A stretch of DNA of 64,000 bases from Phoma sp. XZ068 (GCA_004835665.1 RBKR01000010.1:310001-374000); one strand, 5' to 3'. Shown: positions 22,128 to 32,875, numbered from the stretch's first letter. The notes: generated from the sequence alone by a model not told the origin. Program-made: numbers and translations.

Positions 22128-23967
22128 ACGTGTTTCACAAGCGAGCGGCGCACCCAGGCGAGCGGCGCAGGATCGCTAGAAGACCGCCTGCGCAACGACT
22201 TTGTGCAGCGCCACAACAGACTAAAGTACTTTACAGAGTAGTATAATACTATTCAGAAGCATCGCTATCTTCTACACCCTCTATGTCTACCTTGCAAGTG
22301 CGAGAGTCGTGCCCAATCTCGCCGCAACGCCTACAGTGCCGTTCTTTGCGCACCCTCTTCGCAGGCGTCTCACCATCATCACGACTAATACCCTCCTTAG
22401 CAGCAACCAAATCAGCTACTTCACCAACTGTTAAGGTCTCTTCAGTCCTTACATACCGCCGCTTACGACTCTTACGCTTTGTAGCTGCCTCAATTGCGTC
22501 TCGCAGGCGTACCATTTCTTCGCGCATTAGCACCATCTCATGTGCTATCTGCTGAGCGCCTTTGGTAAGCTGCCTGACCTGCTCATCAATCGAACTTGCT
22601 GGAGACCCCCAATGTTTTTGCATGCAATTTTGAAGTAGCGTTGACTGCGCCTCCATCTCACAGGCGTTGCGCGGTGTCTTTGGCTCCCAGGCGACGTTGT
22701 CTGGTTGTGGTGGAGTTGGCGTATGCAGTCGTACATCAAGCTTCGATAGCACTGCCTCTGGGTTGTGTGGGACTAGCCCAGCACCTCTGAAACCTGCGCA
22801 GACGTTGTCTGTTGTAAACACCTTCTGAAAAGCTGCTTTAAAAGCAGGTAGAAAGATTTCTTTGCTAATGTGGTGAACGCGGCTGCGTGCCAAGACTGAG
22901 ATCTCGTCGCCATACATGCGCTTCAACGGCGAGAAGCAGGCGACGTCAAGCGGTTGTAACAGATGCGATGAGTGCGCAGGCATGCAGAGAGTGATGATCT
23001 TCTTCTCTTTGCAGCGATCTTGGAAATCAACTGAACAGTGGCTCTCATGGCCATCAATGATCAGTAGCCTATGCACCCCCAACAGGCTTCGCATGCGCGT
23101 CAAAGTGTTCAAGCCAGGCAAGCGCTAGGTTGTTGTTTGTCCAGCCAGTAGGACTAACTTTAATAACCCAGTCTCGTGGTAGATCCTCAGTGAACAAGTT
23201 AGAGATAAGAACCTTGCCTGCAAAGATGAGGAAGGGTGGGATAACGCGCCCCGTCGCCCCGACGCCTTGTACCAGGGTAACCCACTCGCGGTCGCCAGGT
23301 TGTAGCTTCTTCCGTCGACCAGGCTTCTCTGAGCCTGTTACGACTAGCTGAGATGATATCTTGCCATCAGGAAGCCAGACTCATCAAAGTTGTACATGTC
23401 CTCATCCACAATACCATACTTCGCCTTCATTGACTGAACAAGCGTGAACCAGGGTTGTATAACCGCTGGGTCCTCGCAGGCAGCTCGCCGGCGATCGTAC
23501 GGGCGGCTCCATCGCGTTCGCAGCTCTGGTGAACGTTTGATAAAGTTATCTACCCAGTTCTTGCCAGTAGGCTTGCTACCGCGCTCTCTGAGCAGTTTAT
23601 CGGCCATATCTTGTACGTTTGTCTTCGACGGCGGTAGTCCACGCAGGCTCTCATCAAAAACACGTTGTATAATCGCCTCCTCCTCTAGCTTTGTAAGGCG
23701 TTCCGAATTCGGCTCGCAGTCGCGTCGAGAGCGTTTGCCGTCGCGTCGCCGTCGTATCGTTGTTTGAGGGACTTTGTAAAGTAATTCAGCGCGTCGTATG
23801 CTTTCAACTTGCTTTGTTTGGATATCAGATAAAGCAAGCTGTACGTCGCCTTCAGTGTAGGCCTTCTGGGCTTTGCGTTGTTGTGACATTTAGTGATGTT
23901 GTTGCGCAGGGTCGCGTTGAAAGCGTGCGCCGCTCGCTTGGGTGCGCCGCTCGCTTGTGAAACACGT
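22128..23967 (-). mobile_element. Pogo/Fot1-type transposon with both inverted repeats, transposase broken
   Basis: This 1840-bp element is bounded by TA dinucleotides at 22126-22127 and 23968-23969. Its inverted repeats are about 42 bp: 22128-22169 and 23926-23967 match with one mismatch. Each holds the motif GCGAGCGGCGCA twice, once either side of a short CCC-containing spacer, an arrangement also found in the element at 49314-51176. Such subterminal repeats are plausible transposase binding sites. The structure is complete, so the copy could be moved in trans by a related enzyme. Confidence 0.92.
22249..23889 (-). pseudogene. Zinc-knuckle pogo transposase with two frameshifts
   Basis: The frame starts at 23889 (MSQQRKAQKAYTEGDVQLAL) with a Psq-like helix-turn-helix and a CENPB-type region, and reaches the first catalytic Asp in YNFDESGFLM. 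A one-base loss near 23360 shifts the frame; the core then continues with GDREWVTLVQGV and TGWTNNNLALAWLEHF. A second shift near 23100 leads to LLIIDGHESH and LQPLDVACFSPLKR, the second and third catalytic residues. The tail ends with a CCHC knuckle, CRRCGEIGHDSRTC, and an acidic terminus. All three catalytic Asp and the DD35D spacing survive, so this is a recent inactivation. The gene belongs with 9170-10536 and 49394-51046. Confidence 0.9.
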
Positions 23968-23969
23968 TA

Positions 23970-24700
23970 CTTCAGTTTTTACGCTGAGGTTTATCATCCT
24001 CGGGTGTTCTGACACCCGCGCCAGACACTTACAGAAGCTGTTCCAAAAAGCGAGGGCTAACTAGGTCAAACTTAATGCGCACTCTGCGTAAGAAACGGCT
24101 TAGTGTGAGGTGATCACGGCATCGATGGCTAACAGCTTTATTCCCACCATGTGTATGCGACGCACTCACGTTTCAAAAATCCTGCGCGGTGTGACTAAAG
24201 CACGTCTCCATTGAGTTAAGTCGATACTGAGGCGTATCACACATCTGGACATAGGTCTCTCGGAAATGTATTTTGTTGGATAGTTTCCCAGGGCGAACCC
24301 AGAAAGTCCGATAAACGCTAAACCATTTGCGACAGCCTGCAGGCTGATCAAGTTCTACCGTTAGCCTGCCCACTATGTCGCCGACCATCATTCACTCGCT
24401 TATCTACGCCTTCTTAGCCGCAAGCCCAGCAGAAAAGTTGCCAATTATAAAAACCGAATAGACGCCACGGCTACAAAGATTGCAAAAAAAGGTAATGCGC
24501 TGGACAGCGGAAACACCAAACCAATACTCAGGACATGCATGAGCTCCACTATCAGCAACGCCAAACCACGCATTATCCTGCATTCAGTCAAAGGAGCGCT
24601 CGACCCGAATGGCTAGTGGTCTGTGCTTGGATGAAGCGACAAACCCTTTCACGCGACCAATCAGCTGAGCTTTACGGGCCGCGCCTTCCCAAGGTCTCTG
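23970..24700. other. Intergenic region between transposon pieces
   Basis: No gene was recognised. A short minus-strand open stretch at 24173-24391 has no family I can name. Confidence 0.35.
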
Positions 24701-24830
24701 TACCGTGTCCGTGCACTCAATGCGTGCCGTCAGTCAATGCGCGCGATCACCACATCATGGGTATCGCCGGAAATGAGGCTGTAGAGCCACACACAATAGA
24801 TATTATCGCGCGAGATTTCCAATCGGAGTA
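24701..24830 (-). mobile_element. 3'-terminal fragment of a basic-tail pogo element
   Basis: It begins TACCGTGTCCGTGCAC at 24701, like the terminus at 16551. It then continues with AATGAGGCTGTAGAGCCAC and ATAGATATTATCGCG, which match, in inverted orientation, the 3' untranslated part and terminus of the fragment ending at 38808. No transposase is left. The rightward limit near 24830 is approximate. Confidence 0.65.
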
Positions 24831-24987
24831 CTCTACAAGCTTGTGCGACAAACTGTCTCACTCAAAAATTTGCGTAGAGCAATTTTGCGGCCGCGGCTGT
24901 TGTACACAGCTGGGGAAGTTGGGCGTTCTATGGCAGTACTAGGGAAGCTTTAATGATAATGAAGACCTGTAGCTGGGGTCGTATCGC

Positions 24988-25890
24988 TTACCTGTTCAAG
25001 ACGTGGCCCTGCTGCACGTGCTCGATCATTGTCTTCAGATGGTGAGTGCGTAGCTTGTAGTGCTTCTTGCCGAAAGGATCGCGCCAGCAGTGAGGGCCCA
25101 GGTCGCATGGCGGGCCAGGGCACCACATCAAGGCGTACACGTCGCGCCAGACGGAAGAGCCTGCACCCGTCTCCTGCTCTGCGTCGAGCTGGCTTGCACG
25201 ATCGGCGAGCATTCTTTGCGTCGCGGATGAGCCTCTTTTGTGTCCACGAGTTGAGTTGGCCGATGTTGCAGCAGCCGACTCTATATAGTTGAAAGAGAGG
25301 TCTACCCTCAACTTCTTACCAGAACGGAAGAGTTCGGCCCATCGAAGTAGCTGCCTCTCGACTACGGGCCAGTCAATGTGCATGTCATCAAACCGTTTGG
25401 TCAAGTCACGTTCAGTGCGATCATTCACGGATGTGACAACACTAGCGTCATCGTATTCCACTTGCCTGCCCGGCGGCAGCCTCCTAGCCAGGAGCTTCTC
25501 TACTTTGGGCTGCAGGTACATGCGCCAGTACACAGCAGGTGCCAGAACGACGTCCTGTTCTGTATCCTTCGAGACGACTTTGTTATTGACGGCCACCTTC
25601 CATTCGATCGAGTAGCGGAGACGGCTCGGTGTGTCTTCGTCATAGCTATTGTACTCGTCTCACTCCGCCAGCGGAAGGAAGCTGAGCCTCGACGGATCCG
25701 GCGTCGTCACTGCACAGCTAGCTTCCACGTGGCGGTAGCGTGTCGACCTGCGTGTCGTTGTAGCACAAGAGAGCGATGGCGATCCAAAGGCTGGCGTATC
25801 ATATGCTTGTGTCGATTGCGCATCGCTAAGTGTGTCGTATCGCTGCATTGGATCGAAAGGAAGGTCCTCGTCGCGAAAACAAGAGCCCAT
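24988..25890 (-). pseudogene. Unnamed multi-copy fungal family gene with an internal stop
   Basis: From an ATG at 25890 the minus strand is open except for one TGA at about 25662, after LSFLPLAE, and the same frame then continues for 220 residues to 24988. Motifs include YSIEWKVAVNNKVVSKDTEQD, RTERDLTKRFDDMHIDWPVV and VYALMWCPGPPCDLGPHCW followed by RDPFGKKHYKLRTHHL. The CPGPPC...GPHCW block with its Cys and His residues looks like a metal-binding module. I recall this pattern from abundant, uncharacterised proteins in fungal accessory regions but cannot name a function. The end, GHVLN followed by CAG/GTAAGC, is a good splice donor, so further exons once existed downstream; a transposon fragment now lies there. 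Confidence 0.55.
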
Positions 25891-26780
25891 CGCCGTTTAC
25901 CGACCGAGTGGCTTGAGAACGTGCGTATAGGCGTACGGCTCGACCAATGAAGCTACGCAAAGAGGCCATGCATTCAAAGTACGTATACAGGCACGTCTGG
26001 CTACGCTCGAACGCGCTGCAGCAGTGAACGATGAGGTGCTGCACTGCGAGAGCCACGCGAGGGAGAGTGTTAAGGAACCTCATGGAAACCGTTTGTCTTC
26101 TACTAGCCCCTTACGTTCACACCCACCAATTACTGAAGGGGGGACGCAGAACGCTTGCGTGAGACGGCGATCGCATCCACAATATGTTATTCGGCAGCAT
26201 GAGAAGGTAAGAGGCGTTGAGTCGACTTGGATTGTGACGAAGACCTAAAAAGGGTATCCTTTATATCACTACGATTTGTTCTTTTAGTAACCACTTATCC
26301 TTCGGTTTAGTTTATTCAGCAATTTGGCTTGCGTAAGAAAGTTTTCATTGGGATATAGCTCTTTCTTTCTATAGAAGGCCATTTGGAACGATGCACTAGG
26401 ATGAGGTAGAAACATGTTTCAAGTATGAGCACGTTTGCAGTAGAAACATGCTTCAAGCAAGACTATGTTTGCATCACAACCATGCCACTTCAAAACGCCA
26501 CCTTTCTTATAGTAACCAATCACTAATGGTGGACAGAGTCTGATAGGCGAAAGCTTCGTTTGCAGTGTTAACAAGGAACCGATTGTGTTCATTTCGCTTA
26601 GGCTGGGATATCTAAAAAGAATGTCTATCGGCTCGTCTAAGCAACTCTTTCATACTCCCTAGGTTTCAACATAGTTTGATGGCTTTCTTAGCTGGCCCCT
26701 TACTGGGACTTCGCACTAAAGCTGTTAGGCATCCCAAAGCTTAATAAAAGAAAATAACATGGCCGATATAGACTCAAGAC
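25891..26780. other. Intergenic region, gene-poor
   Basis: It includes the 5' flank of the preceding gene, with a minus-strand open stretch at 25826-26083 judged non-coding, and then several hundred bases without coding character. Confidence 0.35.
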
Positions 26781-27290
26781 GCAGCCCGGCCCCAGGCCAC
26801 ATACCCGTCACTGGAAATGCGATCTCAGAAGGACTATCGATGATCACTATTTTTGTCCTCGCGGTGTGCCTAAGTAGGAATGCCATGCTATACTGCAGCT
26901 CCTTTCGCTAATTATCTTGCATAGCCCGACGACTGCAATGCGTAGGATCCTGGAGGGCTTGGAAGAATCTTCCACTTGCCAGATGGCGTAAACCTGCACC
27001 ATTAGATGAGTTCAAGGAAATGGCACTAACTTATTCCAGTTATCCTAGCTATTTACATCGACTCCACCGTGTTCGCCTTCCTTTCTGCCGTTATATCTAG
27101 AGGCATTGGTATAAACGGCTCTACCCAGATTTGTGAATCGGCGATCTTGCTCTGTTAGTTTTACGCTTGGTTTCCAATTATGCGCAACTCCTAATTAATA
27201 TATACCACAGGTTTAATCTGTTATATGAGTACTAAAGTTATAATCTACTACTTTCTAGTGGAAAGGGCCGTTAGTGCATACACCCCTTAA
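26781..27290 (+). pseudogene. Remnant of a fungal multi-pass integral membrane protein gene
   Basis: Two neighbouring coding pieces splice cleanly: 27040-27153 and 27211-27290 across a 57-nt GT-AG intron with a CTAAT branch point. They read YIDSTVFAFLSAVISRGIG, ICESAILLC, then LICYMSTKVIIYYFLVERA. This resembles the middle helices of the multi-helix integral membrane proteins common in fungal genomes, with the conserved KVIIYYFLVER-like end of a helix. Upstream, GLSMITIFVLAVCLS at about 26830-26875 could be the first helix. The frame stops at SAYTP; a one-base shift there would continue for another 25 residues. The C-terminal half is gone, close to the Copia LTR at 27473. Function unknown. 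Confidence 0.5.
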
Positions 27291-27472
27291 ACGTCGCTAT
27301 GTATTAACTTTAACCAGTATATTATTCGTGGAAGTCCCTCGCCACGAATAAAGGATGTGTTTTATCTCTTTAACGGTTTTATAATGATAAGTACGTACAG
27401 GTACTTCAGATCTATTTCTAGTGTGCTGAATGTCTACATTGTAGTCCCTTACATCGTCGTAATTGCCATAAA

Positions 27473-27678
27473 TGTTGGTAGGCCTTTGTACGATCGTACG
27501 GGGTGATAACAACAACGAGGTTCTTCTGGTGTCTTAGTATTGGTATATATTCTCTCTATGAACGTGGGTGCTACGAAGGTATACATGGGCTCGGTGCGAG
27601 TCAGACCGAAGTAGGATCGAGGCGGTACGTAAGGCAGCATCAAGCCGCCTCAGACGATGGGGTATGTGTATACCGACA
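27473..27678 (-). repeat. Copia 3' LTR
   Basis: 206 bp, starting TGTTGGTAGGCC and ending ATACCGACA on the plus strand. By eye it is identical over its whole length to the copy at 32455-32660, which indicates a young insertion or gene conversion. Confidence 0.92.
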
Positions 27679-27705
27679 CTGGCAACCTTTTGTTATCGTA
27701 GCACA

Positions 27706-28896
27706 CTATTCCGTAGGTCGCTGCACAGATCCCTCTACTCGGATTGATAGCATGTTGGTGTCGATAAATCGTTTAAGTGCGCGATTTGGCGTGGCTTTCG
27801 TGAGTGCGTCCGCAGGGTTATCTTCACCATTGATCCATCGGATCTCCGCGATCTCGCGGCGCTCGTACGACTGGCGGAGTGCCATGATGTCGATCATTAG
27901 GCGCTTCTCATTCGTGGTGCCAAGTTTGACGAGGCACTCATATAGTGAGTATGAGTCTGTACACACAACGAGTGGGATCGACAGCAGGCCTAGGCGTTCT
28001 GTAATCATCTTGAGTGTTGTCAAGATAGCGATAGCGATGTCGACACCGCTGACCATGCCGTATGTCTCTGATGCTAGGACGCTTCTAGTGACGCGTTTGC
28101 ATTTAGTTGAACTCCAATGGATCACGTTGCCACGTATGTCGAACGTGTTGTCTTGTCTACCAGACTCATTAACAAGGACAAGTAGGTACCCTAGCTGTGA
28201 GCTGAGGTCTTGGTTGTTTGCGAAAGAACCGTCCGTGAATACCATTAACTTGGCTGTAGCGAGGTCGAGAGGAATGTACCGCAGCCCTCGTTGCAGGTTC
28301 TCGGCTTGCCAATGCAGCCGGTGGTTGAGTTTCCCATAGTCTGTGTCCGTAGGTTGCTGTATCTGCGCAGCTGCGGAAAGATCAAAAGATGCCTCAGGTT
28401 GGCAGATAGAAGCAATGTACGCGCCGCGCGCGCGCTGCTCCATGTACCTCTGTGCTCGGTCTGCTGCCTTTGGATTGATGATATCAATCTTAGCCCCTTG
28501 CCCCTTCTGCGTCAGTTGAATGACGTGTTTGCGCAACGTAAGGGTGCATCCATTGAACTCAAGTGGTACCTCTTCGGATAGTCTCTCCTTTGGCTTGGCT
28601 CGGAAGTTGGCTTTCTGGAGCGCGGCGTACTCTGCGCTAGAGAATGCAGGTGTTGCGATCGCGAGCGTATCGTCTGTTTGCAGACCCACTATACCAAACG
28701 TTTCTAGTTCCCCGTTCGTGATCAAGAGGCATGGATCATACGTAGATGTAGCCATGTCGAGCTCTTTGCAGTGGTGTCCTTGGTACGTAGCGAACCAGTG
28801 AATTCCTGCCTCTGCGATTCCATACAGTGGCTTGATCACGCGAATGATCGTATCCTCGGGATACTTTGTTATGAGTTCCACAGGCAGGTGCGCCAA
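27706..28896 (-). pseudogene. Copia reverse transcriptase C-terminal part and RNase H
   Basis: A 396-residue open frame that continues the reverse transcriptase after a one-base shift. It starts just before LITKYPEDTIIRVIKPLYG, carries the catalytic box as LQTDDTL (the fungal Copia form of YVDD) and then the RNase H domain (MVFTDGSFANN, SSTKCKRVTRSVLASE, CTDSYSLYECLVKLG). A stop follows at SVQRPTE, about 30 bases from the 3' LTR. The upstream frame ends near 28905 where a single A appears lost in CACAACTGAG, so the polymerase is split in two. Confidence 0.88.
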
Positions 28897-29771
28897 TATC
28901 GTGCGGAACAGCTCAGTTGTGCTTGTGGGTACGCCTGTGTGATATCGCGTAGTTCCATAGACATACCCTCAGCGAGCAGTGCGGGCGCCAGGGCCAATAT
29001 CAAGCGCTGACTAGCTCGTTGGATAGTTGGCGACTGCGTTAGGATTTCGTGTTTGCCCTCATCATTGTAGCCTTGAATGACGAGTCGTGATTTCTCGTAC
29101 GGGACCATAGTCTTGCCTTTGACTTCGCGGACCATGCGCGACTTAAAGATGCGATGCCCGTCATGTACAGTCGGGTTAAACAGCTCAAAACTGAACACTC
29201 CACGGCCGACAAGGTCGTCGATCTCTTTCTGGTCAGATGCTTCAAATGGAGCGCCTGGGGTGTTGATCACGCCGTCATTGCGTAGCTTGACGGCTAGGGC
29301 GTAATCGTCCTCCTCCTTCCTCGTTAGGTACTGCACCGTACGCTTGTTCTTCGATCCAGGCGGGCGGCGCTTGCGTGGCTGGGTCGGCTGTGTAGCTGCT
29401 GGCGGCTGCTGTTTAGCAGTAGTCGGTCCCTCCCCTTCGTCTGCGGCTGGGATGACGTCTGTAGTCGTGTCTCGGTAGTAAGGTTTTACGACTGTGGATC
29501 GGAACGTCGTTGGGCCGTTGACCATTTCTACAGTAACATCGTGGTCCTTCATGTCAATAACCTTGTACGGCCCTTGCCATCCGTTCTTCTCACGCCACAC
29601 CATCACCTCACTCTGTAGAGGTAGTGAGAGCATCTCATCTGTAGTTGGCCCATTCCTGGTGTTGAGTGCGTTGTTCACTGCACGTTCTGCTGCGGCCCTA
29701 CGCAGCGCCTTCATCGCTTTCTGAATTGCTTCAGCGCGACGTATTGTCGATGGCGATGGTGGCGAGTCCAT
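28869..29771 (-). pseudogene. Copia integrase C-terminal tail and reverse transcriptase N-terminal part
   Basis: A 300-residue frame. It opens with MDSPPSPSTIRRAEAIQKAM, which belongs just after the integrase core in this family, then the SH3-like DNA-binding tail (VMVWREKNGWQGPYKV, TTFRSTVVKPYY), a basic linker (RKRRPPGSKNKR), and the first part of reverse transcriptase (HRIFKSRMVREVKGK, EKSRLVIQGYNDEGKHEILT, RDITQAYPQAQ). The integrase zinc and DDE domains that should precede it are absent. It ends at a frameshift near 28905. Confidence 0.85.
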
Positions 29772-32094
29772 TAATACCCTGGGGTAGGAACCACGGGTGT
29801 CCCCACTTTCGAACTACTGGGAAGGTTGCTTTTCCCTGTACGAGCTGGTCTGTAGTATTGTTGAAGTACACCTGTAGCCGGTCCATGTCTTTCAGACAAA
29901 GGAGAAATGGGGTAGGTGCGTCCAGGACCTCGAACTTGATCTCCCCAATCTCCGTAGACACGTGCGCCGTTCCGATTGACGTGGTAATGCTGCCTTTGCC
30001 GAATTGAACTGATGCGTTCCCCGCAGTAGATATATCTAGAGTTACAGTCGGGTCTTCGGTTTGGAGCGCCTGAAACTGCTCCTTCCCAGCTGTCGATACA
30101 TTTGAGGCACCAGTGTCGGGGAGAATGCCCTGATACGTAATTCGCGAATATCGGTCTTCGATGAGGAACTGCGTCGCTGGCGTAATCGTTTCCGTGTATC
30201 TGTACGCGTCGTCTCCAGTTACATGGTGTAGGAAAGCCTGGTCTGTGAGGTACTTGACCGCTAATTGCTGCCCGTTCTCGTCCTCTTCTTGCTCTTCTAG
30301 GAAAAATTGGTCGACTTCTTCTCCCTCGTACGCCGTTAGAAATACAGCGAACTCCATCTGCTCCCCTGTGAACTCGCAGTGTGCTATATACTGCGACTTA
30401 GAGCGTTTCCTTTCTTCGGGCGTATGGTTTGTAGACCAGCAGCCTGTCTTGCCGCAAATGTAGCATTTCTTGTCGCTCTGTGTGTTGGTTCGCATGTTGT
30501 CTCCAGAGCGCTGCTGAGATCCGCCACGTCCGCGGGTGTATCCGTCTCGTGCACGCGAGTTGTAATTCCCTCGCAGTCTTCCAGAGCTGTTATTGGTGTA
30601 TCGACGGTCCAAGTAGTACTGTTCATCTTGGTCCGCCTCAGTGAAGCTGACAGAGGCTGTCATGGCGAGTGAGTTTTCGATCGAAGATCGTAGATCTCCA
30701 AACAGGACTTCACACTCCAGGGACGGCCTGTAGAGTGCTATTGCAAACTCCTTGACGCCTCGGCATGCTGTGATCACAGTTGTTCGGAGCGCGTATTCTC
30801 CCATGTACTGCTGCCCAAGCGCTCTCTGACACAATTGGAGTTTGTCCAGCATAATGTCAAGGACCTCATGGAGGGTCTTGTCAGGGTTCTCTCTGCGGAC
30901 TTTGACGAAAGATATTGTTGTCCAGTCCGCGTAGTAGTGGCTGTGGTTAACGTCCGTGTCAAAGTGGTTCTTGAGCTTCGTGTACACCGTCAGGAACGTG
31001 TCCATCCGCTGGTCAACAAAGTGGAGGTAATAATCTTGCGCGCGGCCTTCGAGGATCCGCGGAAAAACTGCATGGAATTGGCCTGGTTGGATGTCTGCGT
31101 GGTAGCAGATGCTGTAAAAGATCTTCAATTTATCATCCAGGAGGTCGTACGGCTTCCCTGTGTACTTCTTCTCACGGTCCCACATCTTCGTGAAGACATT
31201 GATTGACTTAGGATCTAGTTTCTCATTGCTAAACTCAATTGGTGGAACTGCCTTGTACGGGTCTGTGTCGCCTGAGGGCATGATCGGGGGGGCGCTCAGT
31301 CCCTTTGGGCGTTGTGGGTATGACGGTGTGTATTCGCGGAATCGATCGAAGTTGTTGTACGTCAAGGGAGGTTGTTGGCTTTGGTGTTGCCGGTTTGCAT
31401 GTGGTGTTTGTTCAATTGTTTCTGCAAGCGGCTCCGCAGGCTGTTGTCGTTCCAGTTGTTGGCTTTCCTGATCACGGAGGCGGGTGCGATCTTGCACATG
31501 GGCTCGTTGACTTTCCATGTCCTCGTCTCTTGCCCTTGTAGAAGCTTGACTCCGAGCCCGATTCGCTGCCTCTATGTCCGCAGGTTGCACTAGTCTTGCA
31601 GCGTGGTGTCCTTGTTTCAGCTCCTGTTGTAGCCTGTGTGCGACTGACCGCTCGTCGAAGTTGGTGTACTTAAACTGTTCGTCCGGCCATCGTGGGAAAT
31701 CCTCGCTCCTTAGCAGTCGAAATACGGCTTCGATTGGTGACATATTAACATGGCCAGTGTATACACCCTTGAAGCGGAGGATCCGCTTGAGCTCCTTCAT
31801 GTACGTTGCATGTGCGCGTTTGAACATGGATTTTGTCCATCCTTCAAAGTCCTGACGGAACTCACCAATGAGCTCGTCATCAGCTGTAGGCCGGTCTGTA
31901 TAGTCCGCGATTGCCCGTGCGATATACGTCGTCGCTGCAGTTGCGTCCACCTCGTCATCCGGGGCTTCAATATCATCGTCCCAAAGTTCTGGATCAATGT
32001 GACGCCACTCTCTTGCCTTCAGGTTGGTGGTTCCTAGCAGTTCCTCCCGTGTGAGTGTGCATCCTCCATTGCTGCTAGCCGTTTCGTCCGCCAT
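29731..32094 (-). CDS. Copia Gag and aspartic protease
   Basis: A 787-residue open frame from the ATG at 32094. The first 500 residues are Gag-like and rich in Gln, Arg and Asp. A knuckle follows at about residue 541, CYICGKTGCWSTNH, spaced C-x2-C-x4-C-x4-H as is usual in fungal Copia. The protease motif PDTGAS is near residue 658. The frame then runs out at GINGLATIAIDNTSR*, where a complete element would enter the integrase. The junction overlaps the next frame by about 40 bases in a different phase. Gag and protease appear intact and could still form particles. Confidence 0.88.
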   Translation of the reverse strand: MADETASSNGGCTLTREELLGTTNLKAREWRHIDPELWDDDIEAPDDEVDATAATTYIARAIADYTDRPTADDELIGEFRQDFEGWTKSMFKRAHATYMKELKRILRFKGVYTGHVNMSPIEAVFRLLRSEDFPRWPDEQFKYTNFDERSVAHRLQQELKQGHHAARLVQPADIEAANRARSQASTRARDEDMESQRAHVQDRTRLRDQESQQLERQQPAEPLAETIEQTPHANRQHQSQQPPLTYNNFDRFREYTPSYPQRPKGLSAPPIMPSGDTDPYKAVPPIEFSNEKLDPKSINVFTKMWDREKKYTGKPYDLLDDKLKIFYSICYHADIQPGQFHAVFPRILEGRAQDYYLHFVDQRMDTFLTVYTKLKNHFDTDVNHSHYYADWTTISFVKVRRENPDKTLHEVLDIMLDKLQLCQRALGQQYMGEYALRTTVITACRGVKEFAIALYRPSLECEVLFGDLRSSIENSLAMTASVSFTEADQDEQYYLDRRYTNNSSGRLRGNYNSRARDGYTRGRGGSQQRSGDNMRTNTQSDKKCYICGKTGCWSTNHTPEERKRSKSQYIAHCEFTGEQMEFAVFLTAYEGEEVDQFFLEEQEEDENGQQLAVKYLTDQAFLHHVTGDDAYRYTETITPATQFLIEDRYSRITYQGILPDTGASNVSTAGKEQFQALQTEDPTVTLDISTAGNASVQFGKGSITTSIGTAHVSTEIGEIKFEVLDAPTPFLLCLKDMDRLQVYFNNTTDQLVQGKATFPVVRKWGHPWFLPQGINGLATIAIDNTSR

Positions 32095-32454
32095 TTGTTG
32101 TTGTTGACGCGTGCTGTGCTAGCTGCGTTCGCCAGGGATGCGTCGGTGGTCTTGGGTTATTGTTGACGTGTGCCTTGCTAGCTGTGTTCGCCAGGGACTC
32201 GTCGGTGGCCTTAGGTTGTACACGGGCCAAACGCGACCAGGTAGGGGTCGGTGCGTCTATGGACTGCGTCTTGGAACGCTCTGATACGGCTGTAAAGGTT
32301 GGTCCTACGTTGGTAGAGACGCCTGATGCGGCTAACAGTGGGCTTAGCACAGATAACTCCGCCGCTGATGTAGGTGAACTAGGGAACACGCGGGGTTACA
32401 GGATCTGTCTCTTCTAACCTAACTGTCTGTGACTGCCCTGTAATCACTGATCAG
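32095..32454. other. Copia 5' leader with a 59-bp tandem duplication
   Basis: The leader between gag and the 5' LTR holds two adjacent 59-base units, 32102-32160 and 32161-32219, each starting TGTTGACG and containing TTCGCCAGGGA. They differ at several positions. A primer-binding site should lie next to 32454, but I could not assign a tRNA. Confidence 0.75.
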
Positions 32455-32660
32455 TGTTGGTAGGCCTTTGTACGATCGTACGGGGTGATAACAACAACGA
32501 GGTTCTTCTGGTGTCTTAGTATTGGTATATATTCTCTCTATGAACGTGGGTGCTACGAAGGTATACATGGGCTCGGTGCGAGTCAGACCGAAGTAGGATC
32601 GAGGCGGTACGTAAGGCAGCATCAAGCCGCCTCAGACGATGGGGTATGTGTATACCGACA
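32455..32660 (-). repeat. Copia 5' LTR
   Basis: 206 bp, matching 27473-27678 at every base I compared. In element sense it begins TGTCGGTATACA and ends CCTACCAACA. Confidence 0.92.
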
Positions 32661-32875
32661 GCTCCTTTGGTCAACGACAACAGCATTTGACATTCTTAAC
32701 TTTAGACCACCCGCACTTGTCCTTTCTCAATTCAGGTCCTAAATAAGGGCTGTGTCATACGATCGAACGGATACAAGGACTACTTCGCAAACTGTCTCAA
32801 TCTCGGAACGAAAATCCAAATAGTTCAAGGCACGGCAGAAACGTGACGCAGTGAAAAGACATCGCTGCTCTATTC

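Larger units (their letters stand above)
27473..32660 (-). mobile_element. Ty1/Copia LTR retrotransposon lacking the integrase core
   Basis: The element is 5188 bp with 206-bp LTRs at 27473-27678 and 32455-32660. In element sense (minus strand) it holds gag and protease, the integrase C-terminal tail, reverse transcriptase and RNase H. The part that should carry the integrase zinc-binding and catalytic domains is missing at about 29770. Flanking pentamers are ATAAA on the left and GCTCC on the right, so there is no target duplication. It is non-autonomous, or a recombinant of two copies. Confidence 0.92.

Noticed and set aside
26084..27472. AT-rich stretch caused by repeat-induced point mutation
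   Set aside because: The AT bias is modest and there is no second copy in the window to test transition bias; a genome-wide index would be needed.
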